A DNA stretch of 39,890 nucleotides from RGIG3009 sp045630765 (GTDB lineage: Bacteria > Bacillota > Clostridia > Oscillospirales > Acutalibacteraceae): the NCBI GenBank assembly GCA_045630765.1, contig JAZQTM010000053.1, positions 1 through 39,890 on the forward strand. The letters are read 5' to 3'. Below, one piece after another: positions 13,625 to 22,954 of the stretch; position 1 is the stretch's first letter; each line of letters opens with the position of its first letter. The notes beneath the pieces were generated by a model that was not told the origin of the DNA, made no database searches, and saw nothing but the letters and a program-made list of their open reading frames with translations. A program made the position numbers and the translations under genes.

Positions 13625-14679
13625 CATTCTACCTTCCCCAATTTAGCGGTGACGATCAATTTAGCGGCAACCTCTTCCAGCACGGTGCGTTTGTCCACGG
13701 AGGAAGATTTCAGACGGCGGTCAGCCTGTGCCAACATATCAAGACTTTCTCTGAGCGACTCAAGCGACAGCTTGCTGCAGTCGCGCGCCGCGTGGCGAAG
13801 ACGAAAGGCTTTGCCTTTGTAATCAAATTCTTCCACCAAGGTCTCCGCCTGTCTGCCGCCGATAGCCGCAACCTTGGCACGGTACATATCCGCATATGCA
13901 TTCGACAATGCCGCTAATATGGCAACCGGTTCCGCTTTGCAGGCAAACAGCCGATGCAAGATAATATAGGCTTTTTCATAGTGGTTTTGCAAGATCGCGT
14001 TTGACAACTCGTATGCCTGCGCATTAAGATTTTTGGTTGCTACCTGATCTAAAATTTCGGCTGTGATCTCGCCGTTTCCGGCAAGCGCACACACCTTATC
14101 CAATTCGTTGAGCAGCAAGTTTAGATCGTTTCCGCTCTGCTCTACCAATTTTTTGGCGATCTCCGTTTTCATCAACGCACCGCGCCGACCGGCGCCAGCA
14201 CACAAAATCCGCGCGATCTCCTCGTTGGTCTTGCGCGGGAATGCCACGCACATACCGCCGTTTTGATCGATCGCATCGGCAAATTGTTTCCACTTGGCAT
14301 TTAATTTCCCATCTGCAAGCACCGTAGTCATCCAAAAAATCAATACCGTATCTTCCGGCGGATCGGACACCAACGCCAGCGCTCTGTCAAACGAAGCGGC
14401 AGCCGTTACGTCACAGTTACTGACGGTTACACATTTCTTATCCGCCATCAGCGGCAACGCCTCTGCCGCCGCTTCAATGGCATCAAACGAGCATTCTTGT
14501 CCATCAAAACGTTGGAAATTGAAAACACTCAATTCATCGTCCTGACGCACGCCGGATTTGCGTACCAGCTGCTCCATATAATGCATGGTCAGATAGCTTT
14601 CCTCGCCATACAGCAGATACACCCGCTTGACTTCTTCATTTTTCAGATGCAGTTTGAGATCTTGTTCCGAGAATGCCAT
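13624..14679 (-). CDS. holA: DNA polymerase III delta subunit (clamp loader)
   Basis: A 351-residue delta subunit, the part of the clamp loader that opens the beta sliding clamp. It has normal family length, with an N-terminal AAA-like module (VYLLYGEESYL near residues 19-29), a middle helical domain (LLNELDKVCALAG near 185-200), and the C-terminal collar domain holding LRHAARDCSKLS and LDMLAQADRRLKSS. GGGAG precedes the ATG by about 8 nt. It follows comEC by 13 nt, as in many Firmicutes (comEC-holA pairing). Confidence 0.93.
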   Translation of the reverse strand: MAFSEQDLKLHLKNEEVKRVYLLYGEESYLTMHYMEQLVRKSGVRQDDELSVFNFQRFDGQECSFDAIEAAAEALPLMADKKCVTVSNCDVTAAASFDRALALVSDPPEDTVLIFWMTTVLADGKLNAKWKQFADAIDQNGGMCVAFPRKTNEEIARILCAGAGRRGALMKTEIAKKLVEQSGNDLNLLLNELDKVCALAGNGEITAEILDQVATKNLNAQAYELSNAILQNHYEKAYIILHRLFACKAEPVAILAALSNAYADMYRAKVAAIGGRQAETLVEEFDYKGKAFRLRHAARDCSKLSLESLRESLDMLAQADRRLKSSSVDKRTVLEEVAAKLIVTAKLGKVE

Positions 14680-14692
14680 ACCGCCAACTCCC

Positions 14693-16708
14693 TTATTCTA
14701 AAGTACCGCAAAACACGACATCCGCCTTGCCAACCGCTTCCGACTGCGCGGTAAACAGCAAGGTTTTTTCATACCAGTTAAGTAATAATTCCTCTTGTTG
14801 CCAGTGCGCTTCCAACGAATCCCCCAGTTGCACACGATAGTGCGAAAGAGGAATGCCGCCCCACGAGGGATCGCTGCAAAAGATCGGCGTATCGTCGGTT
14901 ACGTACTCCTCTAAAACCAAGGGCAGATACAACACCGCAGAGTCCTCTCCGCCCACGACGAATACCGCATCAATTCGCACGAGGCCCAACGTCTCCAACG
15001 CGTCCTTGACACCATAAAGCGGGTTAATACTGTTAGGTGCCGTTACTAACACCGTGCTGCCGCGATAGGATGCCACCACTGACAAACCGTCCGTGTCCTT
15101 CACTTGCCGGCTCCGCAAGGTGTTATATACCGCACCCCGATGAAGCAGCAAGCCGACACACAAAATACAAACACAGGCACCGGACAATACCGACAAACCT
15201 TGCCATCCCAGTACGCGACGCCCGATCAAAAACAGAAAATAAACTCCTACTAACCATAATAGCAGAAAGGGTGCCCGTATGGCAACCGTTGCCAGCGAAA
15301 AATCCGAAAATTTTTCACAAATCCACAGCAAATACCGACTCAACACCCCTGCCGAAAACAACAACGGCTGCGCCAATATTCCAATGCCGCACGCCGATAA
15401 CAGCGATCCCAAGCAACCGACAATCAGCACCGTTTCCGCAGGTAACGTCGTCAACAAATTGACAGGTACCGACAACAGTGAGATCCGTCCAAAGTAAATG
15501 ACAAGGACCGGTAACGTTGCCAACAACGCTGCCAAACTGACTGATACCGTGGTGACAACTGCCTTGACCAATCGCGCACCCTGTTTCGGTTCACGGTCAC
15601 GCATCAAAAACTGCTCGATCGGTTTCGTCCAACAAAGTAAACCGAACGTAGCCGAAAACGATAATAACAAGCCGACGTCATACGCTGCAAGCGGATCAGG
15701 GATGAGCAATATCAGCAGCGCCAACCCCAGTGAATTTTGCGCGTCAGCAGGGCGTCTGAGGCAACTGCCCAGCAAAGAAACCAAACTGACGACACCGGCG
15801 CGTACCACGGACGCAGAAAACCCGACGACGGACATAAAGCCTATTATCAAGACTGCTCCCAACACCGAACGCAAAACGCGCCCCACGCGCAGCCGACGCA
15901 ACACGTAGATCAAGCCCTGCAGTAACACTGTCATATGTAATCCCGATACCGCAAACAGATGCGATACACCGCAATTCCGAAAATCGGATACGGCTTGATC
16001 GGACAACCCTTCGTCTGCGCCGTAACAAATACCGGCTACCGCCGCGCCGACGTCACCGTCCAAGTATTGTTCAATCGCGGTTATCAACTGCCTGCGTACC
16101 CACGAAAAGCACGCCGTCCACGGAACGGGACCCGCCGTGAGCGTTTCCTCCATTGCTTGTATACGCAAGGAACTTACCCGCAACCACGCGCCGTCCGCAC
16201 GGCGTATCAGTTGTGACAGACGCGAATCGCTTGTCATCTGTTCCAATGTGAACACGGAAGAAAACTGATCATACAACTCCGGCACCGCTTCGGCTGTCGG
16301 CGCATACCAGATCAGTCGCGTCCCCTGCGGCAGATCGCCGCTTTGCACTTGCAACACGACGTTGGGATCGTTTTGAATCACTTGAACGTCAAGTGAAAAC
16401 GATTGCTCCGCGGTCACCTCGGTCGGTTGCACGCGCTGTAAATACGCCGTGTGATACGAAACACTCACGAGCAAGCACACGACCGCCGTTAAAGGAATGG
16501 CGGGAATGCGGCGGCACGCAGGAATGCACAAGGAAAGAATGAACACCGCACCACAAAGGATTTTTACGATATTCAACCATTCCACCGGCAACCACGGACA
16601 CACCAGCAACGCCGAAAGCCATATCAGCCCGATCGTCCAAAACGGGCGAAGCATATACGTTGGGGCTTCCCAATTCGATATTCTTCTCATCAAATTGATG
16701 TCGCTCAT
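14693..16708 (-). CDS. comEC: ComEC/Rec2 family DNA-uptake channel
   Basis: A 671-residue polytopic membrane protein. Residues 20-75 hold two or three membrane segments, then comes an extracellular OB-like region (about 85-195). The Competence domain (about 220-500) contains the signature FAVSGLHMTVL and many membrane helices. In full ComEC the C-terminal metallo-beta-lactamase domain degrades the non-transported strand and carries an HxHxDH-type motif. Here the tail (about 535-671) keeps a beta-rich look but lacks any such His/Asp cluster; VVGGEDSAV stands where the motif is expected. The channel may be intact while nuclease activity is lost. The ribosome site is weak, and the gene starts 44 nt after typA. 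Confidence 0.9.
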   Translation of the reverse strand: MSDINLMRRISNWEAPTYMLRPFWTIGLIWLSALLVCPWLPVEWLNIVKILCGAVFILSLCIPACRRIPAIPLTAVVCLLVSVSYHTAYLQRVQPTEVTAEQSFSLDVQVIQNDPNVVLQVQSGDLPQGTRLIWYAPTAEAVPELYDQFSSVFTLEQMTSDSRLSQLIRRADGAWLRVSSLRIQAMEETLTAGPVPWTACFSWVRRQLITAIEQYLDGDVGAAVAGICYGADEGLSDQAVSDFRNCGVSHLFAVSGLHMTVLLQGLIYVLRRLRVGRVLRSVLGAVLIIGFMSVVGFSASVVRAGVVSLVSLLGSCLRRPADAQNSLGLALLILLIPDPLAAYDVGLLLSFSATFGLLCWTKPIEQFLMRDREPKQGARLVKAVVTTVSVSLAALLATLPVLVIYFGRISLLSVPVNLLTTLPAETVLIVGCLGSLLSACGIGILAQPLLFSAGVLSRYLLWICEKFSDFSLATVAIRAPFLLLWLVGVYFLFLIGRRVLGWQGLSVLSGACVCILCVGLLLHRGAVYNTLRSRQVKDTDGLSVVASYRGSTVLVTAPNSINPLYGVKDALETLGLVRIDAVFVVGGEDSAVLYLPLVLEEYVTDDTPIFCSDPSWGGIPLSHYRVQLGDSLEAHWQQEELLLNWYEKTLLFTAQSEAVGKADVVFCGTLE

Positions 16709-16752
16709 ACTTCGTTATTCCGCTCGTCAACGCGACGGCATTTCACCTCGTA

Positions 16753-18579
16753 TCACGATTTCTTTTTGGCGTACTCCTTCATACGCTGTTCCTTGGACAA
16801 AATACGCTTGCGCAGACGAATATTCTCGGGCGTAACCTCGACTAATTCGTCGTCGTTGATAAATTCCAACGATTGCTCCAGCGACAATACCGTCGGCGGA
16901 GTCAGGCGAAGTGCCTCGTCAGAGCCCGCCGCACGCATATTCGTAACGTGCTTTTTCTTGCAGACGTTTACGGTAATATCTTCACTCTTGGGAGATTGAC
17001 CGATGATCATTCCCTCATACACAGGCACCGACGGACCAATAAACAACGTTCCGCGATCCTGCGCATTAAACAGGCCGTAACTACTGGTTTCACCCGTTTC
17101 AAACACCACCAGCGACCCCTGCACTCGTTGCGGAATATCACCCTTGTACGGCTCGTATCCGTCAAAAATGCTGTTCATAATTCCGTTACCGTTGGTATCG
17201 GTCAAAAACTGCTGACGGTATCCCATCAAACCGCGTGAGGGGATACGGAATTCCAAATGCGTCGCTCCCGTATCGCGGGTACCCATATTGAGCAGTTCCG
17301 CCTTGCGCGAACCGAGTTTCTCCATCACCGCGCCGACGTACTGTTCGGGCACCTCGATCATAAGTAACTCCATCGGCTCAAGCAACCCGCCGTTTTCATC
17401 GTGCTTATAAATGACCTGCGGACGGCTGACCGCAAATTCATACCCTTGCCGCCGCATCGTTTCAATCAAAATAGAAAGATGCAATTCTCCGCGTCCCGAT
17501 ACCTCAAATGCATCGGTAGAATCGGTTTCACGCACCCGCATACTCACGTTGGTTTCGACTTCTTTAAACAACCGTTCCCGCAGATTGCGCGAGGTCACAA
17601 ATTTTCCCTCTTTACCCGCAAACGGACTGTTATTTACCATAAACAGCATCGAGATCGTGGGCTCATCGATATGCACAAACGGCCGCGCTTCCACGTGTTC
17701 GGGATCACACGCCGTTTCCCCGATGTTAAGATCCGCAATACCGGTCACCGCGATCAGATCACCAAGCTGCGCCGTATCGTGTTCTACACGGTGAAGCCCC
17801 TCGAATTGATACAACTTTCCGATACGCGCGTGTGTGGTGGTTCCGTCGGTTTTGCAAAGCGTTACCGCTTGTCCATTCTTCACACAACCGCGTTCCACGC
17901 GACCGACGCCGATTCGACCGACGTAGTCATCGTAATCAATGTTGGAAAATAAAATCTGCAACGGACCGTCGATCTCGCCTTCGGGTGCCGGCACGTGTTG
18001 TAAAATCGCCTCAAATAACGGCTGCATATCCCCTTCGCGTACCGTCGGATCGAGCGATGAATACCCATCGCGCCCCGACGCATACACCACAGGAAACTCC
18101 AGCTGATCTTCGTCTGCACCCAGTTCGATAAACAGATCAAGCAACTCATCGATAACCTCGTCAGGTCTGGCACCGTCACGGTCGATTTTGTTGATAACCA
18201 CAACAGGACGTTTACCGAGCCCCAACGCTTTTTTCAGCACAAATCGCGTCTGCGGCATACATCCTTCAAACGCGTCTACCAGCAACAACACACCGTCCAC
18301 CATCATCAGGATACGCTCCACCTCGCCACCGAAATCGGCGTGACCGGGAGTATCCACAATGTTGATCTTGGTGCCGTTATACATCACGGCGGTGTTTTTC
18401 GACAAAATGGTGATACCGCGTTCACGTTCCAGATCGTTTGAATCCATCACGCGTTCGGACACCTGCTCGTTCTCGCGAAACACACCGCTTTGCCGAAGCA
18501 ATTGATCCACCAACGTGGTTTTTCCGTGATCAACGTGTGCAATGATCGCGATGTTGCGTAATTGTTCTCGTTTTGCCAT
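16753..18579 (-). CDS. typA: Translational GTPase TypA/BipA
   Basis: A 608-residue ribosome-binding GTPase involved in ribosome assembly and stress growth. G motifs are G1 AHVDHGKTT, G3 DTPGHADF, and G4 NKIDR. The EF-G-like beta-barrel and domains III and V follow, and the C-terminal domain contains the GLMGYRQQFLTDTNG segment typical of BipA. The start at 18579 has AGGGG nine nt upstream; the upstream in-frame start at 18612 falls in the preceding gene. It sits 29 nt after the M23 peptidase gene. Confidence 0.96.
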   Translation of the reverse strand: MAKREQLRNIAIIAHVDHGKTTLVDQLLRQSGVFRENEQVSERVMDSNDLERERGITILSKNTAVMYNGTKINIVDTPGHADFGGEVERILMMVDGVLLLVDAFEGCMPQTRFVLKKALGLGKRPVVVINKIDRDGARPDEVIDELLDLFIELGADEDQLEFPVVYASGRDGYSSLDPTVREGDMQPLFEAILQHVPAPEGEIDGPLQILFSNIDYDDYVGRIGVGRVERGCVKNGQAVTLCKTDGTTTHARIGKLYQFEGLHRVEHDTAQLGDLIAVTGIADLNIGETACDPEHVEARPFVHIDEPTISMLFMVNNSPFAGKEGKFVTSRNLRERLFKEVETNVSMRVRETDSTDAFEVSGRGELHLSILIETMRRQGYEFAVSRPQVIYKHDENGGLLEPMELLMIEVPEQYVGAVMEKLGSRKAELLNMGTRDTGATHLEFRIPSRGLMGYRQQFLTDTNGNGIMNSIFDGYEPYKGDIPQRVQGSLVVFETGETSSYGLFNAQDRGTLFIGPSVPVYEGMIIGQSPKSEDITVNVCKKKHVTNMRAAGSDEALRLTPPTVLSLEQSLEFINDDELVEVTPENIRLRKRILSKEQRMKEYAKKKS

Positions 18580-18608
18580 GTTTGTTTCCCCTTTTATGTA
18601 ACTACCTA

Positions 18609-20102
18609 TCAATAAAACTTCATCGGATCGACCGTACGACCGTTCACACGCACCTCGAAATGCAGATGCGGTGAGGTACTGCGACCGGTGTTACCAACCG
18701 CCGCAATGCGTTGTCCTTGAATGACCTTATCGCCCGGTTTGACGAACAACTCATTACAGTGTGCATACAACGTCTGATAGCCACCGCCGTGATCGATAAT
18801 GATGTATTTACCGTATGACCAGTACGAGGTTCCCTTGGGATCCCTGGCAACAATTACCGTACCACCGTCTACCGCGACGATATCCTGGCCGGTCATATCG
18901 CGGCTCCAGATATCAACAGCGTTATGTACGCCGCTCTTATAGTACTGCGATACGTATCGCGTTTCGGGCGTAGGCCATACGAATCGACCGGTCGCATTGG
19001 CACCACCCTGATAATTCTTATCGATCTTTTTGGTACCGTATGCCACGACCTGCGTGATCGGTTCCTTGACAACTTTGGACGAGGTGATCACGCTGGACAA
19101 CTGCTGACCGTTAAGATAGGTAACGGTTGCCGTCACTTGATTGATACCCTTTTCGCCGTTGGTACGTACGCGTTCGCTTCCCTCATAGGAAGACGCATCT
19201 GCCACACGATGAACAGCATACGGCACCTCAACCTCATACTGAATGGTACCGGAAACCAAGACTTGCAAACGGGATTCGGATGTCAACAACTCTCTCATTT
19301 CCTCGGGTGACAAAATGCGCGGCTGCGGATACTGCCCGTCAATCAATTCGACGGTTTCGAAAAACGAAGCCGTCACACCTTCCTGCCCGTCACGACGCTC
19401 TTCTAAAAGTTCACCTAACAGTTGTTCAAGTGCATCGCGATCCTCCACAGCACCGCAAAATACGCCGTCAATATACACACCGCTCGCATAGAGCAGCACA
19501 GCATCCGTTCTAAACAACAAGTAGTCACAGATCTCCACTCGGTTCAACACGCTTGCCTGCGGGATCATATGCAACGAAACGTCCGGCTTAATGGCAGCTT
19601 CCAGCGCAATATTGGTCGTATCCAACCGTTCTTGTGCCATCGCGATACCGGCTTGTAATTCCGATTCGTCGGATACGTATCCGATCGTATTACCGTCAGG
19701 ATCGGTCAATGCCAGTGCAAACGTGATACGACTCCAGTAACGATACGTTTCCTGCGCCATAAACGCGGTCAACACGATGGCTGCCACAACCGCCGCGCCT
19801 TTAACGATATGGCGGTACCGTCGCACAGCTTCAATTGGCAAAAGAATGATCTGCAGTATGCCGAGCAGCGGCGACCTGCGCCAAGCTTCCCTGACGCGCC
19901 TGCCCGCGCTGGTGCAATGTTCCCAAAACGTCACCAGTTTGGCGCGCAGTGTACGACCGCGATGACGGCGTAATACGTCAACCAAACGTCTGGCAAGCAA
20001 ACGAATCGGCAAAAACAAAAGCGTCAAGAAACGTCCCAAGCGGTGAAACAAACGCAACGTTTGCACGCCCGCATAGTACGATATCCGATACACCGTCTGC
20101 AT
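18609..20102 (-). CDS. G5-domain and M23 (LytM) peptidoglycan endopeptidase, membrane-anchored
   Basis: A 497-residue cell-wall enzyme. The first 100 residues are strikingly Arg-rich and probably cytoplasmic, followed by one membrane segment (about 102-116). The extracellular part has an unassigned region (about 125-280), a G5 domain (about 285-355), and a C-terminal M23 metallopeptidase domain (about 390-497). Its zinc ligands are His in HNAVD, the Asp after it, and HLHFEV at the end; the catalytic-site LYAHCN is also present. It would cut peptide cross-links during growth or division. The start at 20102 has AGGAGGG eight nt upstream. It lies between uvrA and typA in the same run, an unusual place for a cell-wall enzyme. 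Confidence 0.9.
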   Translation of the reverse strand: MQTVYRISYYAGVQTLRLFHRLGRFLTLLFLPIRLLARRLVDVLRRHRGRTLRAKLVTFWEHCTSAGRRVREAWRRSPLLGILQIILLPIEAVRRYRHIVKGAAVVAAIVLTAFMAQETYRYWSRITFALALTDPDGNTIGYVSDESELQAGIAMAQERLDTTNIALEAAIKPDVSLHMIPQASVLNRVEICDYLLFRTDAVLLYASGVYIDGVFCGAVEDRDALEQLLGELLEERRDGQEGVTASFFETVELIDGQYPQPRILSPEEMRELLTSESRLQVLVSGTIQYEVEVPYAVHRVADASSYEGSERVRTNGEKGINQVTATVTYLNGQQLSSVITSSKVVKEPITQVVAYGTKKIDKNYQGGANATGRFVWPTPETRYVSQYYKSGVHNAVDIWSRDMTGQDIVAVDGGTVIVARDPKGTSYWSYGKYIIIDHGGGYQTLYAHCNELFVKPGDKVIQGQRIAAVGNTGRSTSPHLHFEVRVNGRTVDPMKFY

Positions 20103-20122
20103 AGACCGAACCCTCCTTCCTG

Positions 20123-22948
20123 TTATAATACGTTTTTCAAAAATTGTCCCGTATACGATTCCGATACGGCTGCGACCTCGGCAGGTGTACCGCAAGCAAC
20201 CAACGTGCCGCCGCGGCTACCGCCTTCCGGTCCTAAATCAATAATATAATCGGCGTTTTTGATAACGTCCAGATTGTGCTCAATGACGATCACCGTGTTA
20301 CCGCCATCCACCAGTTTTTGCAGCACCTCAATGAGCTGTGCCACGTCTGCCGTATGCAAACCGGTAGTAGGCTCGTCCAAAATATATACCGTCCGTCCGG
20401 TAGCACGTTTGGAAAGTTCCGTGGCAAGTTTCACACGCTGTGCCTCACCGCCCGAAAGGGTCGTGGCGGGTTGACCGAGTTTAATATAACCCAATCCCAC
20501 GTCAACCAGCGTTTGCAACTTCCGCGCAATTTTCGGAACGCTGGAGAAAAACGCGGTTGCTTCTTCCACCGTCATTTCCAATACGTCGTAAATGTTCTTG
20601 CCCTTATAACGCACTTCCAAGGTCTCGCGGTTATACCGTTGTCCGTGGCACACCTCACAAGGCACGTAAATATCCGGCAGAAAATGCATTTCGATCTTCA
20701 AAATACCGTCGCCCTGACACGCCTCACAACGACCGCCTTTGACGTTAAAGGAAAACCGCCCCGCCGAATACCCGTGCATTTTAGCATCGGTAGTAGACGC
20801 GAACAATTCGCGAATATCGTTAAAGACACCGGTATACGTTGCCGGATTTGAACGCGGCGTGCGTCCGATCGGCGCCTGATCGATATTGATGACCTTATCA
20901 AGGTGTTCGCAACCTTCAATCGCGGTATGCGCTCCCGCCCGTGTATGTGCACGGTTGAGAACGTTAGCAAGCTTCTTATATAAAATTTCGTTAATGAGCG
21001 AAGACTTACCCGAACCGGACACACCGGTCACACAGTTAAACGTACCCAACTTGAAGGTTACGTCGATATTTTTCAGGTTGTTCTCCCTCGCACCGATCAC
21101 ACGCAGCTCCCGTCCGTCCCCTGCTCGCCAGGTCGCCGGTACGGGGATTTTACGTTTTCCGCTAAGGTACTGACCCGTAATGGATTTTTCACACGCGCAC
21201 ACGTCCTCCACCGTACCCGAGCAGACGACCTCGCCGCCGTGCACGCCCGCGCCGGGTCCGATATCCACGATCCAATCCGCGGCACGCATGGTATCCTCGT
21301 CGTGCTCCACCACGATGAGCGTGTTGCCGAGATCACGCAAGCGGCACAGTGTTTCCAATAACTTTTGGTTGTCCCGCTGATGCAAACCGATACTCGGCTC
21401 GTCCAAAATATACAGAACGCCCATCAACGACGAGCCGATCTGCGTTGCCAAACGAATACGCTGACTCTCACCGCCGGACAACGTTCCCGCCGACCGCGAC
21501 AAGGTAAGATATTCGAGTCCCACACTGTTCAAAAATCCTAACCGCTCGCGTATTTCCTTGAGAATACGATCTGCGATCAGATGCTCACGTTTTGACAAGG
21601 AAGCATACAACTCATCCATAAAGACGAGCAACTCGGTTACCGAACGGTCACAGAGGTCAGCGATATTCACGTTGGCGACCGTCACCGCCAAACTTTCGGG
21701 CTTTAAGCGTTTTCCGTGACAATCGGGACACGGCACCTTGCTCATATATTGCTCGATCTCACTGCGCGCCCAATCGCTGCTCGTTTCGCGGTACCGCCGC
21801 TCCAAATTGTTGACGATTCCCTCGAACGCGGTGAAATACTCGCCCGATCCGTATTCCATTTTGCGGTACATACGAATCTTTTCGCCGTTATTTCCGTAAA
21901 GTAAGATCTGTTTGATAGCCTCCGGCAACTCACCATACGGCGTATCCAACGAAAATCCGTAGTGGTTTGCCAGCCCTTCGTAATACATCTGCGCGATGGT
22001 ACCGAAATCGTGATATCCCCATCCGCTCGCCGTGATGGCATTCTCACGGATCGATAATTTCGGATCGCTCACCAGTAACGCGGGATCCACCGACATAAAG
22101 ACACCGATACCGGTACATTTCGGGCAGGCACCAAACGGATTGTTAAACGAAAACATTCGCGGTTCTAACGCATCCATACTGAATCCGTGTTCGGGACAAG
22201 CATAATTCAGCGAAAACAGCAAATCTTCCCCGTCGGGAATGTTCACGCACAACAACCCGTCAGCCAACCCCGTTGCGGTTTCAATGGAATCCGCCAAACG
22301 GCTGCGCACGTCATCGCGAATAACCAAGCGATCCACTACGATCTCGATGGTGTGCTTTTTGTTTTTTTCAGGCTTGATCTCTTCGGATAAATCATAGACC
22401 ACACCGTCCACACGCACGCGGACGTATCCCGCCTTGCGTGCCGCATCAAATTCCTTTTGATACTCGCCCTTTTTGCCGCGGGCAATCGGGGCAAGCAGTT
22501 GAATTCGAGTCCCCTCGGGAAGCGCCAAAAGATGATCCACGATCTCATCCACCGTCTGCTGACGGATCTCCCGCCCGCACACAGGGCAATGCGGCACACC
22601 GATACGCGCGTACAACAGACGCAAATAATCGTAGATCTCGGTGACCGTACCCACGGTGGAACGCGGGTTTTGCGAAGTGGTTTTTTGATCGATGGAAATG
22701 GCGGGCGATAACCCGTCAATGGATTCGACGTCCGGCTTTTCCATCTGTCCCAAGAACATCCGCGCATAAGAAGACAGACTTTCCATATACCGACGCTGTC
22801 CCTCGGCATAAATGGTGTCAAAGGCAAGCGACGATTTACCCGAGCCGGACAAACCGGTAAATACGACCAGCTTGTCCCTTGGGATCGTCACGTCAACGTC
22901 TTTTAAATTGTGTTCTTTGGCGCCTTTGACGACCAGTTTGTCTAACAT
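20123..22948 (-). CDS. uvrA: Excinuclease ABC subunit A
   Basis: A 941-residue UvrA, the damage-recognition ATPase of nucleotide excision repair. It has two ABC modules: Walker A GLSGSGKSS (about 32-40) with signature LSGGESQR, and Walker A GVSGSGKSS with signature LSGGEAQR. Cys pairs for zinc are seen in CPVCGR, CPKCTG, CEACQGDG and CEVCHG. Length is normal for the family, and no key residue is missing. It starts 6 nt after uvrB, so the two are coupled. Confidence 0.98.
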   Translation of the reverse strand: MLDKLVVKGAKEHNLKDVDVTIPRDKLVVFTGLSGSGKSSLAFDTIYAEGQRRYMESLSSYARMFLGQMEKPDVESIDGLSPAISIDQKTTSQNPRSTVGTVTEIYDYLRLLYARIGVPHCPVCGREIRQQTVDEIVDHLLALPEGTRIQLLAPIARGKKGEYQKEFDAARKAGYVRVRVDGVVYDLSEEIKPEKNKKHTIEIVVDRLVIRDDVRSRLADSIETATGLADGLLCVNIPDGEDLLFSLNYACPEHGFSMDALEPRMFSFNNPFGACPKCTGIGVFMSVDPALLVSDPKLSIRENAITASGWGYHDFGTIAQMYYEGLANHYGFSLDTPYGELPEAIKQILLYGNNGEKIRMYRKMEYGSGEYFTAFEGIVNNLERRYRETSSDWARSEIEQYMSKVPCPDCHGKRLKPESLAVTVANVNIADLCDRSVTELLVFMDELYASLSKREHLIADRILKEIRERLGFLNSVGLEYLTLSRSAGTLSGGESQRIRLATQIGSSLMGVLYILDEPSIGLHQRDNQKLLETLCRLRDLGNTLIVVEHDEDTMRAADWIVDIGPGAGVHGGEVVCSGTVEDVCACEKSITGQYLSGKRKIPVPATWRAGDGRELRVIGARENNLKNIDVTFKLGTFNCVTGVSGSGKSSLINEILYKKLANVLNRAHTRAGAHTAIEGCEHLDKVINIDQAPIGRTPRSNPATYTGVFNDIRELFASTTDAKMHGYSAGRFSFNVKGGRCEACQGDGILKIEMHFLPDIYVPCEVCHGQRYNRETLEVRYKGKNIYDVLEMTVEEATAFFSSVPKIARKLQTLVDVGLGYIKLGQPATTLSGGEAQRVKLATELSKRATGRTVYILDEPTTGLHTADVAQLIEVLQKLVDGGNTVIVIEHNLDVIKNADYIIDLGPEGGSRGGTLVACGTPAEVAAVSESYTGQFLKNVL

Positions 22949-22954
22949 AGAAAC

